Origin: Vasconcelosia minhoensis LEGE 07310
GTDB lineage: Bacteria; Cyanobacteriota; Cyanobacteriia; Phormidesmidales; Phormidesmidaceae
Direction of reading: 5' to 3'
Assembly: GCF_015207255.1 (NCBI RefSeq)
Contig: NZ_JADEXG010000049.1
Span: 1-40,653, forward strand
DNA: 40,653 bases
Shown here: piece by piece, positions 7,074 through 15,816 of the stretch
Layout: every line of letters begins with the position of its first letter
Numbering within the stretch: the first letter of the stretch is position 1
Notes under the pieces: generated by a model
The model's database searches: none
What the model saw: the letters and a program-made list of their open reading frames with translations, nothing else
What the model was told of the DNA's origin: nothing
Program-made: the position numbers and the translations under genes

Positions 7074-7535
7074 TCAAGTTTCCTCATTGCCTAAGATTTC
7101 CATCAGCCAAATTACCGGATTTTCAATTCGCACGCTTAACTCTGACCTAAAACGCTTTGCTCGTTTGAGCAATCTATCATCCGTTGTGAGCATTACGTCT
7201 GCAAAACCTATCTCTGCACATGCTACATGCAAACTATCGTAAGCTTTGAAGCCCATTTCTTGCAGCTCAACAGCTCTGGCCTCGACCTCGGTAGTTAGCT
7301 GAACATTTAGACAAGCCTTTTCCAAGGCTAACCGAACTCTATTTCTATGATCATGATCTGGCATCTTAAAAACTTCAAACTTAATGATCTGACTACTCAG
7401 TAATTGCCACTGTCTTCGAGACTGGCATTGCTCTATGATTGATAGTACTGCCTCGCTCTCAAGCCGAACCCGCTCCTGAGTTTGACTGTCAAAAGGCCTG
7501 CAAAGACAGCAAACGTCCAGATAAATTAATGGCAT
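7074..7535 (-). CDS. PIN-domain protein (VapC-like putative RNase toxin)
   Basis: This 153-residue protein has the acidic PIN triad: D7 in MPLIYLDVCCLCRPFD, E54 in IIKFEVF, D100 in AYDSLHVACAE, and D119-D120 in TTDDRLL. PIN domains are Mg-dependent ribonucleases, often the toxin of VapBC pairs. The start ATG lies three bases from the dndC stop, in the place where dndD would be expected in a standard dnd operon. It is followed by the small putative antitoxin and a HARE-HTH gene. The frame is intact. Confidence 0.8.
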   Translation of the reverse strand: MPLIYLDVCCLCRPFDSQTQERVRLESEAVLSIIEQCQSRRQWQLLSSQIIKFEVFKMPDHDHRNRVRLALEKACLNVQLTTEVEARAVELQEMGFKAYDSLHVACAEIGFADVMLTTDDRLLKRAKRFRSELSVRIENPVIWLMEILGNEET

Positions 7536-7538
7536 AGT

Positions 7539-8772
7539 CTAACAAATATCACTGAATAGCAGCGGCTGAATGCTGCCATCGGAAAGAATCTCAGGTAGCC
7601 AGGTATCACCTCGATACTCGGTACCATCCCATTTCTCAGGCCAAGTATCCGCTGAAATTAGCGCTTCAATTCGAGCTAGCTCTTCGTCATTGATTAAGCT
7701 GATTTCTGGCTGTCGATGCTCCCTAGCCCCGGCATTCACCGCTGCTTCAATCCGCTGTACTTCGCCCAGCATCCAGCAGCGGGCTTCCATCGTCAGCGGA
7801 CCCAGCCTGCCTTGCTTAGCCGCTAGACTGCCGTCCTTACGAGTTTCGCCGTGCTTGCGCAGTCGGTACTGGGGCGACTTAATCTGCCAGTAAAGTCCCC
7901 GCAGCTCCTGCAGCGGAGCTAGATAGGCCCATTTAGGGTTTTGCAAAATCCGCTCTAGCGCTGTGTCCTGCTGGACCAGCGGGCAGCCGATACAGCCGGT
8001 ACGGGCATTCATCGGCTCGGTTTCGCCCAACTCGTCCTGGGGATTATGGCCATAGACTTCGGCCACCTCGTAGGTTGGGTAGCCTAGCTCCACATCCGCC
8101 TGCACTAGCCAATCCCAGACATGGCAAACGCGCCAGTGCAGCAGCGGCGCTAGGGTATCCGCGAAAAGCCTTCGGCATAGCTACGCTTACCGCGCCTGAC
8201 GAAGACTGCTGAAACCAGCCCTGCCCGCATTCGCCGCCATCTTTGCTACAGCTCAGGGCAATCCGCTGATCCCGGGCGGCGCTTTCGCCCATCCGCACGC
8301 CCGTCAGCATCAGCAGCTTTTCGCCACAGGTTTTTCTTACCGCTTCTAGCTCGCGCTCCATGCTCATCACCTTGAGCTTGGGCGTACACCAGCGAAAGGT
8401 GTTGCTTGGCGGCGGCACCCCTCGGCCCAGCATATAGACAAAATAGCGATGGTCCAAGGCGGGCAGCACCACTCGCGTATCGAAGCCCTGAGCCTTCAGC
8501 CGGTCGAGCAGCCTGAGCGCGGCCTGGTGCAGCGGCGGCAGCTCTTGCCGGGTGTCGGCATAGAGGATGGTTAAACTTTTGGGGTGGGGAATCTGGCCCG
8601 TCTCGACCAGATGGGCAACCAGCGTCACCGTAGCTGAAGAATCTTTACCGCCGCTAAACGCGATCGCCCAGTGCTGGTATAACGCACCATAGTGGGTCAA
8701 CGACTCAATCGACAGATCAATGCTGCGCGAAAGCGACAGCCGCTCATCTTCAAATAGGCTGAGGTTTCTCAT
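7539..8772 (-). pseudogene. dndC: dndC disrupted by a short repeat insertion
   Basis: DndC is the ATP-dependent PAPS-reductase-like enzyme that supplies sulfur with a cysteine-ligated Fe-S centre. The 5' frame carries the PP-loop SGGKDS (residues 40-45), FRWCTPK (C129) and CSKDGGECGQGWF (C175, C182). After residue 193 the frame is lost. The 3' frame resumes with DTLAPLLHWRVCHVW and has ARTGCIGCPLV and a normal C-terminus. Removing 31 bases at 8159-8189 restores one continuous frame of 401 codons, ending four bases before the PIN gene. As it stands the product ends prematurely without the last cysteine pair. Confidence 0.88.
8159..8194. repeat. Short dispersed-repeat insertion with 5-bp target duplication inside dndC
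   Basis: CCGCG at 8159-8163 is repeated exactly at 8190-8194. The 26 bases between, starting AAAAGCCTTCGGCATAGC, contain the self-complementary core GCCTTCGGC. Deleting one CCGCG plus the 26 bases restores the dndC frame precisely (SSSG-ADTLAPL). That is the footprint of a small mobile repeat with a target-site duplication. The core resembles small dispersed repeats known from filamentous cyanobacteria, by memory; no second copy was noticed in this window. Confidence 0.8.
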
Positions 8773-8972
8773 CCGTCCTTATCTATCTTTTGGGCAGGCG
8801 CTAGCAATGGGGTAATTGAGACGTCTCCTAAATAAGCAAACGCTATCTATAGAGTTTACCGGATTCTGGCCTAGATAGCCGGCGACTGCAAAAGTTTTGC
8901 GATCGCGTGACTCAAAAGCGCGAATTCCAGTTGGCTCATTCTATTTTAGAACAAATGTATTAATTTGCGGCC

Positions 8973-11069
8973 ATGAACCCTTCCTGCTCTGCGGCTCCAC
9001 TCACGATGCTGTCCCTGCATCAGCTAGCGACGCTCTGTCGGCAGAGCCCCATCGGCAAATGTCTGCCGGGTGCGTTCTATATTCATCACACCGCGCTGAG
9101 TCAGCTCGACCCTCAGCTACAAGCGTATGAAGCGCTGGCCCGTTCCTGGCTAAGCAACGACGTCTCCATCACGCTGGTCAAATTTCACTTTGAGAAACCG
9201 GCGCTGTCCTATTTGTTCTATCCCGACTTTGACTCAATGGCGCACCCAGCTTTAGCAGCCAGCGTTCAGATTGTTTTACCCAACGGTAGAACCGACTATC
9301 GCAGCTATTGCAATCGAGCCAATCCACCGGTGCTGCACCGTAAAGAGACCTTCGTTGCCCCAGACTATCCGGGCTACGAGATATTTGCTAGGCTGACGCA
9401 CCAGCAGGTCGCCTTGGGTCTCCTAGAGAATTCTCGAACTATTGGAACGCGCCTGGGATGGCAAAATCGGTTACAGGCTCATAATTTGATGATTGTCGAT
9501 CATCGGTTGGCCTGTCCGCTAGAGCAGCCTAGCTCGCCCCCGCAGGCTGTTCCCAATATTGAACGGCACAGGGCCGCCATCGTCAGAAATTCGCTGTCCA
9601 AGCCCGTGCGGCTAGCGCTGGAGGCGGGCCTGTTCTCGCCTGAGGCCACGTTTTTTGACTACGGCTGCGGCCATGGCGGCGACGTCAGCCGCCTGCATCG
9701 GCAGGGATATGCCAGCGCCGGGTGGGACCCCTACTATCAGCCGCAAATACCGCTGACCCAGGCCGATATCGTCAATCTGGGCTATGTGCTGAATGTGATC
9801 GAAGACGCCGCCGAGCGTCGTGAGGCTTTGGTCCGCGCTTGGGAATTATCCCAGCAGGCGCTGATTGTCTCAGCCCAGGTACTGATCTGCGATCGCGCCC
9901 AAAACACCCACGCCTATGGTGACGGCATCATCACCAGACGTAATACCTTTCAAAAATACTACGAGCAGGAAGAACTCAAAGCCTATATCGATCAGGTGCT
10001 GGGCGTCGATTCAATCCCGGTGGCTCTGGGAATCTACTTCATTTTTCGGGATGAGGCCCAGGCCGAGAATTTCCGCGCCTCCCGCTTTCGCTCTCGGGCC
10101 GCGATGCCCAGGGTGCGCCTCAGCATTCGGCGATTTGAAGACTGCCGGGAACGCCTACAGCCGCTGATGGATTTCTATACCGACCGGGGACGACTGCCCA
10201 AGGTAGATGAGCTTAGCCCGGAAACACTAAGGCCGCTTCAGGTCGAATTCGGCACCATTCGTCGAGCTTTTGGTGTGATTCTAAAAGCGACCGATGGAGG
10301 AGAGTGGGATGCGATCGCAGACAGACGCCGTCAGGATTTAATGGTCTACCTAGCTCTGAGCCATTTCGGTAGGCGGCCTAAATTCAGGGATCTGTCTCCT
10401 CCAGTGCAGCAGGATGTTAAGGCTCTGTTCGGCAGCTATCAGCAGGCTTGTACCGCCGCTGATCTGATGCTGATGAGCTTAGGGCGGATGGAGATTATTG
10501 AGGAACGCTGTCGTCAGAGCAGCCTTGGCCAGCAGCGCCCTAATTCTCTCTGGGTGCATGTCTCTGCGCTAGACCAGCTCGACCCGCTGCTGCGTCTCTA
10601 TGAAGGCTGCGCCTCCCGCACCATTGGCCGCCCCGAGGAGGCCGCCGTAGTCAAGTTTCACACCAGTACGCCCAAGATCACCTATTTATTCTTTCCGACC
10701 TTTGACACCGAGCCGCATCCAGCCTTGCATACCAGTATGCAGATTGGCCTACGCGATTTGCGTGTTCGTTATCGCGACTACGACCCTGCCGACAATCCGC
10801 CGCTGCTGCATCAGAAAGAGCAGATGATAACGCCAGACTATGCAGGGTACGGCAAGTTTGCTAAGCTCAGCCAGCAGGAGCGAAACTGGGGACTACTCGA
10901 TGACCTGAGTGCGATCTATGACCGTCAGGGCTGGGAAGAGTGCTTAGAAGCTCATTGCGCGGAACTTAAGGGTCATCGAATTGTCTGGCGCAAAGATACC
11001 AATCCCTACCAGATCAAATTGCTTCAAACCGCCCGTCGCCAGAGGTCAATTGCCTCAGAAACAGGATAA
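8973..11069 (+). CDS. DNA phosphorothioation-associated putative methyltransferase with duplicated flanking domain
   Basis: A 698-residue protein of the dnd-associated methyltransferase-like family (TIGR04096-type). A class I SAM-binding motif FFDYGCGHGGD lies near 227-237, followed by LGYVLNVIED near 275. N- and C-terminal regions are clearly related copies. Copy one (about 23-170) has KFHFEKPALSYLFYPDFD, HPAL and APDYPGYEIFARL; copy two (about 513-660) has KFHTSTPKITYLFFPTFD, HPAL and TPDYAGYGKFAKL. The start may also be ATG 9006. It is divergent from dndC across a 200-bp gap, so a shared control region is likely. Members sit next to dnd genes, but their substrate is not known. Confidence 0.8.
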   Translation: MNPSCSAAPLTMLSLHQLATLCRQSPIGKCLPGAFYIHHTALSQLDPQLQAYEALARSWLSNDVSITLVKFHFEKPALSYLFYPDFDSMAHPALAASVQIVLPNGRTDYRSYCNRANPPVLHRKETFVAPDYPGYEIFARLTHQQVALGLLENSRTIGTRLGWQNRLQAHNLMIVDHRLACPLEQPSSPPQAVPNIERHRAAIVRNSLSKPVRLALEAGLFSPEATFFDYGCGHGGDVSRLHRQGYASAGWDPYYQPQIPLTQADIVNLGYVLNVIEDAAERREALVRAWELSQQALIVSAQVLICDRAQNTHAYGDGIITRRNTFQKYYEQEELKAYIDQVLGVDSIPVALGIYFIFRDEAQAENFRASRFRSRAAMPRVRLSIRRFEDCRERLQPLMDFYTDRGRLPKVDELSPETLRPLQVEFGTIRRAFGVILKATDGGEWDAIADRRRQDLMVYLALSHFGRRPKFRDLSPPVQQDVKALFGSYQQACTAADLMLMSLGRMEIIEERCRQSSLGQQRPNSLWVHVSALDQLDPLLRLYEGCASRTIGRPEEAAVVKFHTSTPKITYLFFPTFDTEPHPALHTSMQIGLRDLRVRYRDYDPADNPPLLHQKEQMITPDYAGYGKFAKLSQQERNWGLLDDLSAIYDRQGWEECLEAHCAELKGHRIVWRKDTNPYQIKLLQTARRQRSIASETG

Positions 11070-11288
11070 TTCCTAGTTCGGCATTTGACCCCAAGCGGAT
11101 AGTACCGTCATGCATAGGATGTTGGCTACACTGCGGACGCAGCCATCTGTAGAGCGAGGAGTATTAGGCTGGGCTGTACCGGCAGTGATATGTGTTTAAG
11201 GCGTACTTTGGCGGTCTATGTGAGCTGCCCGTTACAATATTGAGGCTGGCACTATCTCCAAGCCCAAAAGCGGGCCTAAGGAGCGGCT

Positions 11289-12125
11289 TTGTCTGATACA
11301 TCATTCGCCCCACAGCGGGCCAAAACGCTGCACGATCAGACCTATTTGGCATTACGGTCGGCAATTCTCTTTGGCCGGATTCGGGTTGGCGAGCGGTTGG
11401 TTGAGACTCAGCTGGCTCAGCAATTTCAGGTCAGTCGGACCCCGATTAGAGCGGCAGTTTGTCAGCTTCAGCAGACGGGCTTGCTAACGGCGCATGCCGA
11501 CGGCGGTATCTATGTCAGAAAGCTATCACTGCACGATGCAATCAAAATCTACGACTGCCGGATTGTCCTAGAGCAGCTTGCCGTTGCCGGTAGCTGCGAG
11601 CATGCAACAAAGGCTCAGCTCAAAGCCATTGAGCAAACCCTGATTGAGTCGGAGCTAATCGCCCAGCGCGGCGATGCCCATTCTCACAGCATTCAACTGC
11701 TCGACCTGAATATCCGGTTTCACCGGCTGATTGCCCAGAGCTCAGACAATCCCTGGCTGGTGCCCCTGCTGGAGCAGCTTTCTAATCAGGCGACGCTCTC
11801 TCGGGTGCAAACGCTCCAGGCCACGCCCGATGTTTTTAACGTACACCATGAGCATCGGCAAATTTATACCGCGATCGCAAATCACGACGCGGATATGGCG
11901 GTGCAGCAGCTGACTCACCATTTACAATCTAGCCAAAAGCGTATCGCCAAACAGTTCCAGGCAGGCCGTGCAGATGCAAGCCAATCAGCTGGCCAAATGC
12001 AGACCAGCCAGCGCTGTCCAGAATGCGGCTCACCAGAAATCAGCAAAAACGGACGCCGCTCGGGCCGCCAGAACTATATCTGCAAACAGTGCAGACGGCA
12101 ATTTTTGGAAAGGCTGCCAGGCTAA
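11289..12125 (+). CDS. GntR/FCD-family regulator with C-terminal InsA-type zinc ribbon
   Basis: A 278-residue protein starting at TTG 11289 behind AAGGAG. Residues about 14-78 form a GntR winged helix (QFQVSRTPIRAAVCQLQQTGLL) and about 80-225 an FCD effector domain, with the metal-ligand pattern D139, H145 and later His residues (near 187 and 210). The C-terminus carries CPECGSPEISKNGRRSG, then YICKQCRRQF (C243, C246, C265, C268), the zinc ribbon typical of the N-terminus of IS1-type InsA transposase proteins. It is the first gene of the transport cluster and likely controls it, with an effector that is a small acid or nucleobase-derived ligand. The fusion is unusual. Confidence 0.85.
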   Translation: MSDTSFAPQRAKTLHDQTYLALRSAILFGRIRVGERLVETQLAQQFQVSRTPIRAAVCQLQQTGLLTAHADGGIYVRKLSLHDAIKIYDCRIVLEQLAVAGSCEHATKAQLKAIEQTLIESELIAQRGDAHSHSIQLLDLNIRFHRLIAQSSDNPWLVPLLEQLSNQATLSRVQTLQATPDVFNVHHEHRQIYTAIANHDADMAVQQLTHHLQSSQKRIAKQFQAGRADASQSAGQMQTSQRCPECGSPEISKNGRRSGRQNYICKQCRRQFLERLPG

Positions 12126-12400
12126 AGCTTGTTTTCTGGAACACGGCGACGCTTCAGCTGTCGTTGGCCATCTCTGCTACAAAGTTCTCAGAATTGATTG
12201 AAAAAGTGCGTTCGAATACATAACTAATCAGGATGTCCCTGTATACAGGATTCATGTTCTACTTTGAAACCTGTCGGATTAGTGCTTTTGTATCGGCTGT
12301 GAACTTTTGCTGAGGAAACTTGCGAGAGTTTGCTGTCAAACATTGGTCTTGGTCTTCAGTAGGGAAGGCCGTTTGCATCTCACATCGGGGAGAATTGCTC
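12126..12400 (+). promoter_or_regulatory. Control region of the first ABC transporter operon
   Basis: The 275 bases between the regulator and the ATPase gene hold no convincing coding frame. They contain a perfect 12-bp palindrome (listed separately) about 150 bases before the ATPase start. A GGGGAGA ribosome site lies at 12387-12393 in front of ATG 12401. No clear -35/-10 pair could be chosen by eye. Confidence 0.45.
12238..12249. promoter_or_regulatory. Perfect palindrome CCTGTATACAGG, candidate GntR operator
   Basis: This exact inverted repeat has a TGTATACA centre. FadR/FCD-subfamily GntR regulators bind short palindromes of similar form (TGGTATACCA-like), and a regulator of this family is encoded immediately upstream. 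Related palindromes lie at 26386-26397 and 26559-26568. Binding is inferred, not shown. Confidence 0.5.
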
Positions 12401-13540
12401 ATGAATTCGGTAAAGCCGCTCAGCACAGTCGATCGACTTCAGGCTCAGGCTGCTGATCATGCAGGTCACAGTCTCAAGCTTGATCAAATCATGCATCGCT
12501 TTGGCGAAATGGTGGCGCTGCGAGACATTAATCTCGATATTCAGCCGGGAGAATTTGTCTCGCTGTTAGGGCCGAGCGGCTGTGGTAAGACAACGGTACT
12601 CCGCATTATTTCGGGCTTTATCGAGCAGACTGCGGGTAAGGTGCTAATTGACAATCAATCCGTAGCGGGGCTCACCGCGAGTCAGCGCGGGGTTGGGATT
12701 GTCTTTCAGAACTATGCTCTGTTCCCCCACATGACCGTCTGGGATAATGTGGCCTACGGTCTGCGGGCAAAAGGCTTATCTCGGGGCCGAGTTTCTAACA
12801 AAGTGGGTGAAATGCTGGAGCTGGTGCAGCTAGGTCATTTGGCTAAACGTTATCCCAGTGAGCTATCTGGTGGCCAGCAGCAGCGGGTTGCGATTTCCCG
12901 AGCCCTTGCCGTTGAGCCCAAGTTAATGCTGCTGGATGAGCCGTTTAGCGCTTTAGATAAAAACCTGCGGCTGGATATGCAGATCGAGATTCGGCGGCTG
13001 CTGGACGAACAGGGGGTGACTGCCATCCTTGTTACTCACGATCAGGAAGAGGCGATGAGTATGAGCGATCGCATTGCCTTGCTGCTAGACGGTGAAATTC
13101 ACCAGTTCGCTTCCCCCAGCCAGGTTTACGACCATCCCGCTACCCTATTCGTCAGCTCGTTCGTCGGAACTTGCAATCACCTCTCCAGCCAGATAGTCGG
13201 TAGAGAGTCAGGAGCCTACGTGGTGAAAGTTCACGGCGGCGGCCAGGTTAAAGTGGCCCATGAGTCGTCTTTAGCTCCAAATGCTGAAGTTCTGTTTGCC
13301 ATTCGACCTGAAAATTTGCGGGTAGAAACCCATCCCGGCCCCTATCGCATTCCCGGTATCGTAGAAATCTGCATTCCCCTGGGGGCAACAATCACCTACG
13401 AGGTGAGCATTGCACCCGATAAAGCGATTAAAGTGACTCAGCAGCGTATTGCCGGAGCGCGATCGCTTCAAAAGGGAGAGCAGGTCTATCTGGAGCCAGT
13501 GTCTCCTTCTGCCTGCACATTGTTTCCGACCTCCTCGTAA
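12401..13540 (+). CDS. ABC transporter ATPase, PotA/spermidine-iron type
   Basis: A 379-residue ATPase with start ATG 12401 chosen for its GGGGAGA ribosome site; an earlier in-frame codon lacks one. Motifs are GPSGCGKTT (Walker A), the Q-loop in [19 protein letters not shown] (signature), LMLLDEPFSALD (Walker B and D-loop) and VTHDQEEA (H-switch). The C-terminal third is a TOBE-type regulatory domain (AIRPENLRV). It powers import with the three binding proteins and two permeases that follow on the same strand. PotA-like by architecture; the substrate is not determined by sequence. Confidence 0.9.
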   Translation: MNSVKPLSTVDRLQAQAADHAGHSLKLDQIMHRFGEMVALRDINLDIQPGEFVSLLGPSGCGKTTVLRIISGFIEQTAGKVLIDNQSVAGLTASQRGVGIVFQNYALFPHMTVWDNVAYGLRAKGLSRGRVSNKVGEMLELVQLGHLAKRYPSELSGGQQQRVAISRALAVEPKLMLLDEPFSALDKNLRLDMQIEIRRLLDEQGVTAILVTHDQEEAMSMSDRIALLLDGEIHQFASPSQVYDHPATLFVSSFVGTCNHLSSQIVGRESGAYVVKVHGGGQVKVAHESSLAPNAEVLFAIRPENLRVETHPGPYRIPGIVEICIPLGATITYEVSIAPDKAIKVTQQRIAGARSLQKGEQVYLEPVSPSACTLFPTSS

Positions 13541-13570
13541 GCGCAAACTGATTGAGAGAGCTTTTGATCT

Positions 13571-14665
13571 ATGAACTATCGCATGAAGCGTCGCACGTTT
13601 TTAGGCTCTAGCTTTGTTGCGGGGATGGCCTTGACTGGATTGGGAAGCTGCTCCAGCAACTCGCAGAGCGGCTCAGCTCAGGCAGATAGCCTGGTCGCGG
13701 CGACCTATCCTGGCAACTGGGAAGAGGCCCATCGCAAAATATTGGTCCCGGCATTTCAAAAAGCGACCGGCGCTGAGGCAACGCTGACCCCGCTACTAGC
13801 CTTAGACCAGGTGGCTCGACTAGAAGCGTCAGCAAACAACCCACCCTTTGATACCGCCATTCTCGATCCGGGGCCTTATATCACGGCACCGAAAGAAGAT
13901 ATCTTTCAGCCTTTCCCGGCTGATATGGCTAAAAACTTTTCAGAAGTGCTGCCCCGCTATCAAAATGCTGGTGGCCCTGAGGCTTCAGAAAACTGGGGAC
14001 CGATTATCGGCCTTCAGTTTGCGGGCATTGCCTACAATCCCAAAATTATTACCACGTCGCCCACCTCCTGGGCCGACCTCTGGAACCCGGCCTACAAAGG
14101 TCAGGTCGGGATTGCCAATATGGACAGTACGCTAGGCACCGGCTGGATGGTTGAAATATCCAAGATGAACGGCGGCAGCGAGTCCAATCTTGATCCGGCG
14201 TTTGAGGCGCTGCAAGAGCTGTTGCCTAACCTGGCAGGGGTAGCCTCGAATCCGGGGGCGCTTTCTACCATGATCCAGCAGGGAGAAGTCGCGATCGCGC
14301 CTCACAACATCGGCAGCATTGCCGTCCTGCAAGACAAGGGCATAGACGTGGAATGGGTGATTCCCAAAGAGGGCAGCTACGCCTTTGGTACCTCGATGCA
14401 CATTGTTCAAAATCCGGTGTCTGGGACCGAGCTAGCCGCCGCCTATATCGACACGGCCCTCAGCCAGGAAGTGCAGGCCGCCATGGCCGCTGCCCCCTAC
14501 TACATTGCGCCCGTCAACCAAAGCGTACCGCTGGAAGGCGTTTTGGCCGAAAAGATTGCCGCCAGCTACGACGAATACGAGAAGTTCATCTACCAGGACT
14601 GGGCCACCATCAGCAAATACCGACCCGAGTGGATCGAGCGCTTCAGCAAAGCGGTATCGGCCTAG
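13571..14665 (+). CDS. Solute-binding lipoprotein 1, PotD/family-1 type
   Basis: A 364-residue type II periplasmic binding protein. The N-terminus has a twin-arginine motif (MKRRTFLGSSFVAGM) and a lipobox ending GLGSC, so a Tat-exported lipoprotein is predicted. The mature part has ATYPGNWEEAHRKILVPAF, FAGIAYNPK, LWNPAYKGQVGI and the C-terminal WIERF shared with the next two genes. It is the first of three tandem paralogues between the ATPase and the permeases. Ligands of related proteins include polyamines, iron and thiamine; none is favoured here. Confidence 0.88.
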   Translation: MNYRMKRRTFLGSSFVAGMALTGLGSCSSNSQSGSAQADSLVAATYPGNWEEAHRKILVPAFQKATGAEATLTPLLALDQVARLEASANNPPFDTAILDPGPYITAPKEDIFQPFPADMAKNFSEVLPRYQNAGGPEASENWGPIIGLQFAGIAYNPKIITTSPTSWADLWNPAYKGQVGIANMDSTLGTGWMVEISKMNGGSESNLDPAFEALQELLPNLAGVASNPGALSTMIQQGEVAIAPHNIGSIAVLQDKGIDVEWVIPKEGSYAFGTSMHIVQNPVSGTELAAAYIDTALSQEVQAAMAAAPYYIAPVNQSVPLEGVLAEKIAASYDEYEKFIYQDWATISKYRPEWIERFSKAVSA

Positions 14666-14697
14666 CAAAGTTCGGAGTTTACTTTAAAAATTACATT

Positions 14698-15804
14698 ATG
14701 TCTTATCCCAATCTTTCTTCTCGACACCTCCAACACATTTCTCGCCGCTCCATTCTAGGCGCAGGTCTCTTTGCCGGTAGTAGCCTCCTGATCAAAGCCT
14801 GCACAGGCTCATCCCCTTCGGAGAGCGCGGCTGGTGGCGGTGAGCTCATAGCTACAACCTTTGCTGGTAGCTGGGAACAGCTTTACCGTGATGTGCTGGT
14901 ACCGGCTTTTACCGAAGCTAGCGGCGGCAGTGCCAGTTTGGTCCCCATGGTCTCGCTAGAGCAAATCGCCAAGCTCCAAGCCTCGCCGCAAAGCCCGCCC
15001 TTTGACGTGGTTTTGCTCGATGAGGGACCGTTCAATGCTGCGCCCAAAGAGCTTTTTCAAAAGGTGCCCGTAGACCAGCTCTCAAACTATGACGCCGTAC
15101 TGCCAGCGCTCAAAAGCGATGAGGGCTGGGGACCCACGACCGGTGTGCAGGTGATTGGCATTGCCTACAATCCCGAAACGGTGGCTTCGCCGCCGACCTC
15201 TTGGAATGATTTGCTTGACCCCCAATATAAGGGCCGGGTTTCTATGCAGGGGATGCAAACCACTCAGGGCACTTCGGTGATGGTGCAGTTTGCCAAAATG
15301 AACGGCGGCAGCGAAGCGGATATTGAGCCTGCTTTTGCCCTGTTGCAAGAACAGCTCAAGCCCAACCTGACCGGCATTGCAGCTAATTCGGGAGCGCTGG
15401 CCACCCTATTCCAGCAAGGCGAAATTGACCTGGCCCCACATGATTTGAACAATGTCATCTCCCTTCAAGAAAAAGGGCTCAGCGTAGACTGGGTTGCGCC
15501 TCAGGAAGGGGGGATTGCGCTTCGGCCTGCTCAGCAAATTGTTGCCAATACTGAAACCAGTATAGAACTGGCAGCGGCCTTTATTGATGCCGCTCTGAGT
15601 CTAGAGGTCCAGTCCGCGATGGCGGATGCTCCCTACTATTTCTTACCTGCCAATCAGAATGTAGAACTCTCGGGTATTTTGGCCGAAAAGTTAGGCAGCA
15701 ATACCGAGGAAGCTTTAAGCAAGCTCGTCTTACTCGACTGGTCAGAAATCAACCCTCGCCGCACCGAGTGGATTGAGCGCTTTGATAAAGAAGTTCAGGC
15801 TTAG
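14698..15804 (+). CDS. Solute-binding lipoprotein 2, PotD/family-1 type
   Basis: A 368-residue paralogue of the neighbouring binding proteins. ATG 14698 gives a complete signal: SRRSILGAGLFAG with lipobox LLIKAC. A longer in-frame extension to the left runs through the previous gene and is not real. Shared landmarks are ATTFAGSWEQLYRDVLVPAF, PPFDVVLLDEGPF, VIGIAYNPE, LLDPQYKGRV and a WIERFDKEVQA end. It lies 32 bases after protein 1 and 12 bases before protein 3. Divergence from protein 1 in the pocket-forming half suggests a different ligand. Confidence 0.88.
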   Translation: MSYPNLSSRHLQHISRRSILGAGLFAGSSLLIKACTGSSPSESAAGGGELIATTFAGSWEQLYRDVLVPAFTEASGGSASLVPMVSLEQIAKLQASPQSPPFDVVLLDEGPFNAAPKELFQKVPVDQLSNYDAVLPALKSDEGWGPTTGVQVIGIAYNPETVASPPTSWNDLLDPQYKGRVSMQGMQTTQGTSVMVQFAKMNGGSEADIEPAFALLQEQLKPNLTGIAANSGALATLFQQGEIDLAPHDLNNVISLQEKGLSVDWVAPQEGGIALRPAQQIVANTETSIELAAAFIDAALSLEVQSAMADAPYYFLPANQNVELSGILAEKLGSNTEEALSKLVLLDWSEINPRRTEWIERFDKEVQA

Positions 15805-15816
15805 AGGAGAGTGGTC

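Noticed and set aside
12126-12223. Short plus-strand frames running out of the GntR gene
   Set aside because: They begin inside the zinc-ribbon codons in other frames and lack ribosome sites and recognisable domains.
14353-14697. N-terminal extension of the second binding protein through the first one
   Set aside because: It is an out-of-frame shadow of the first binding protein. A proper signal peptide starts at ATG 14698.
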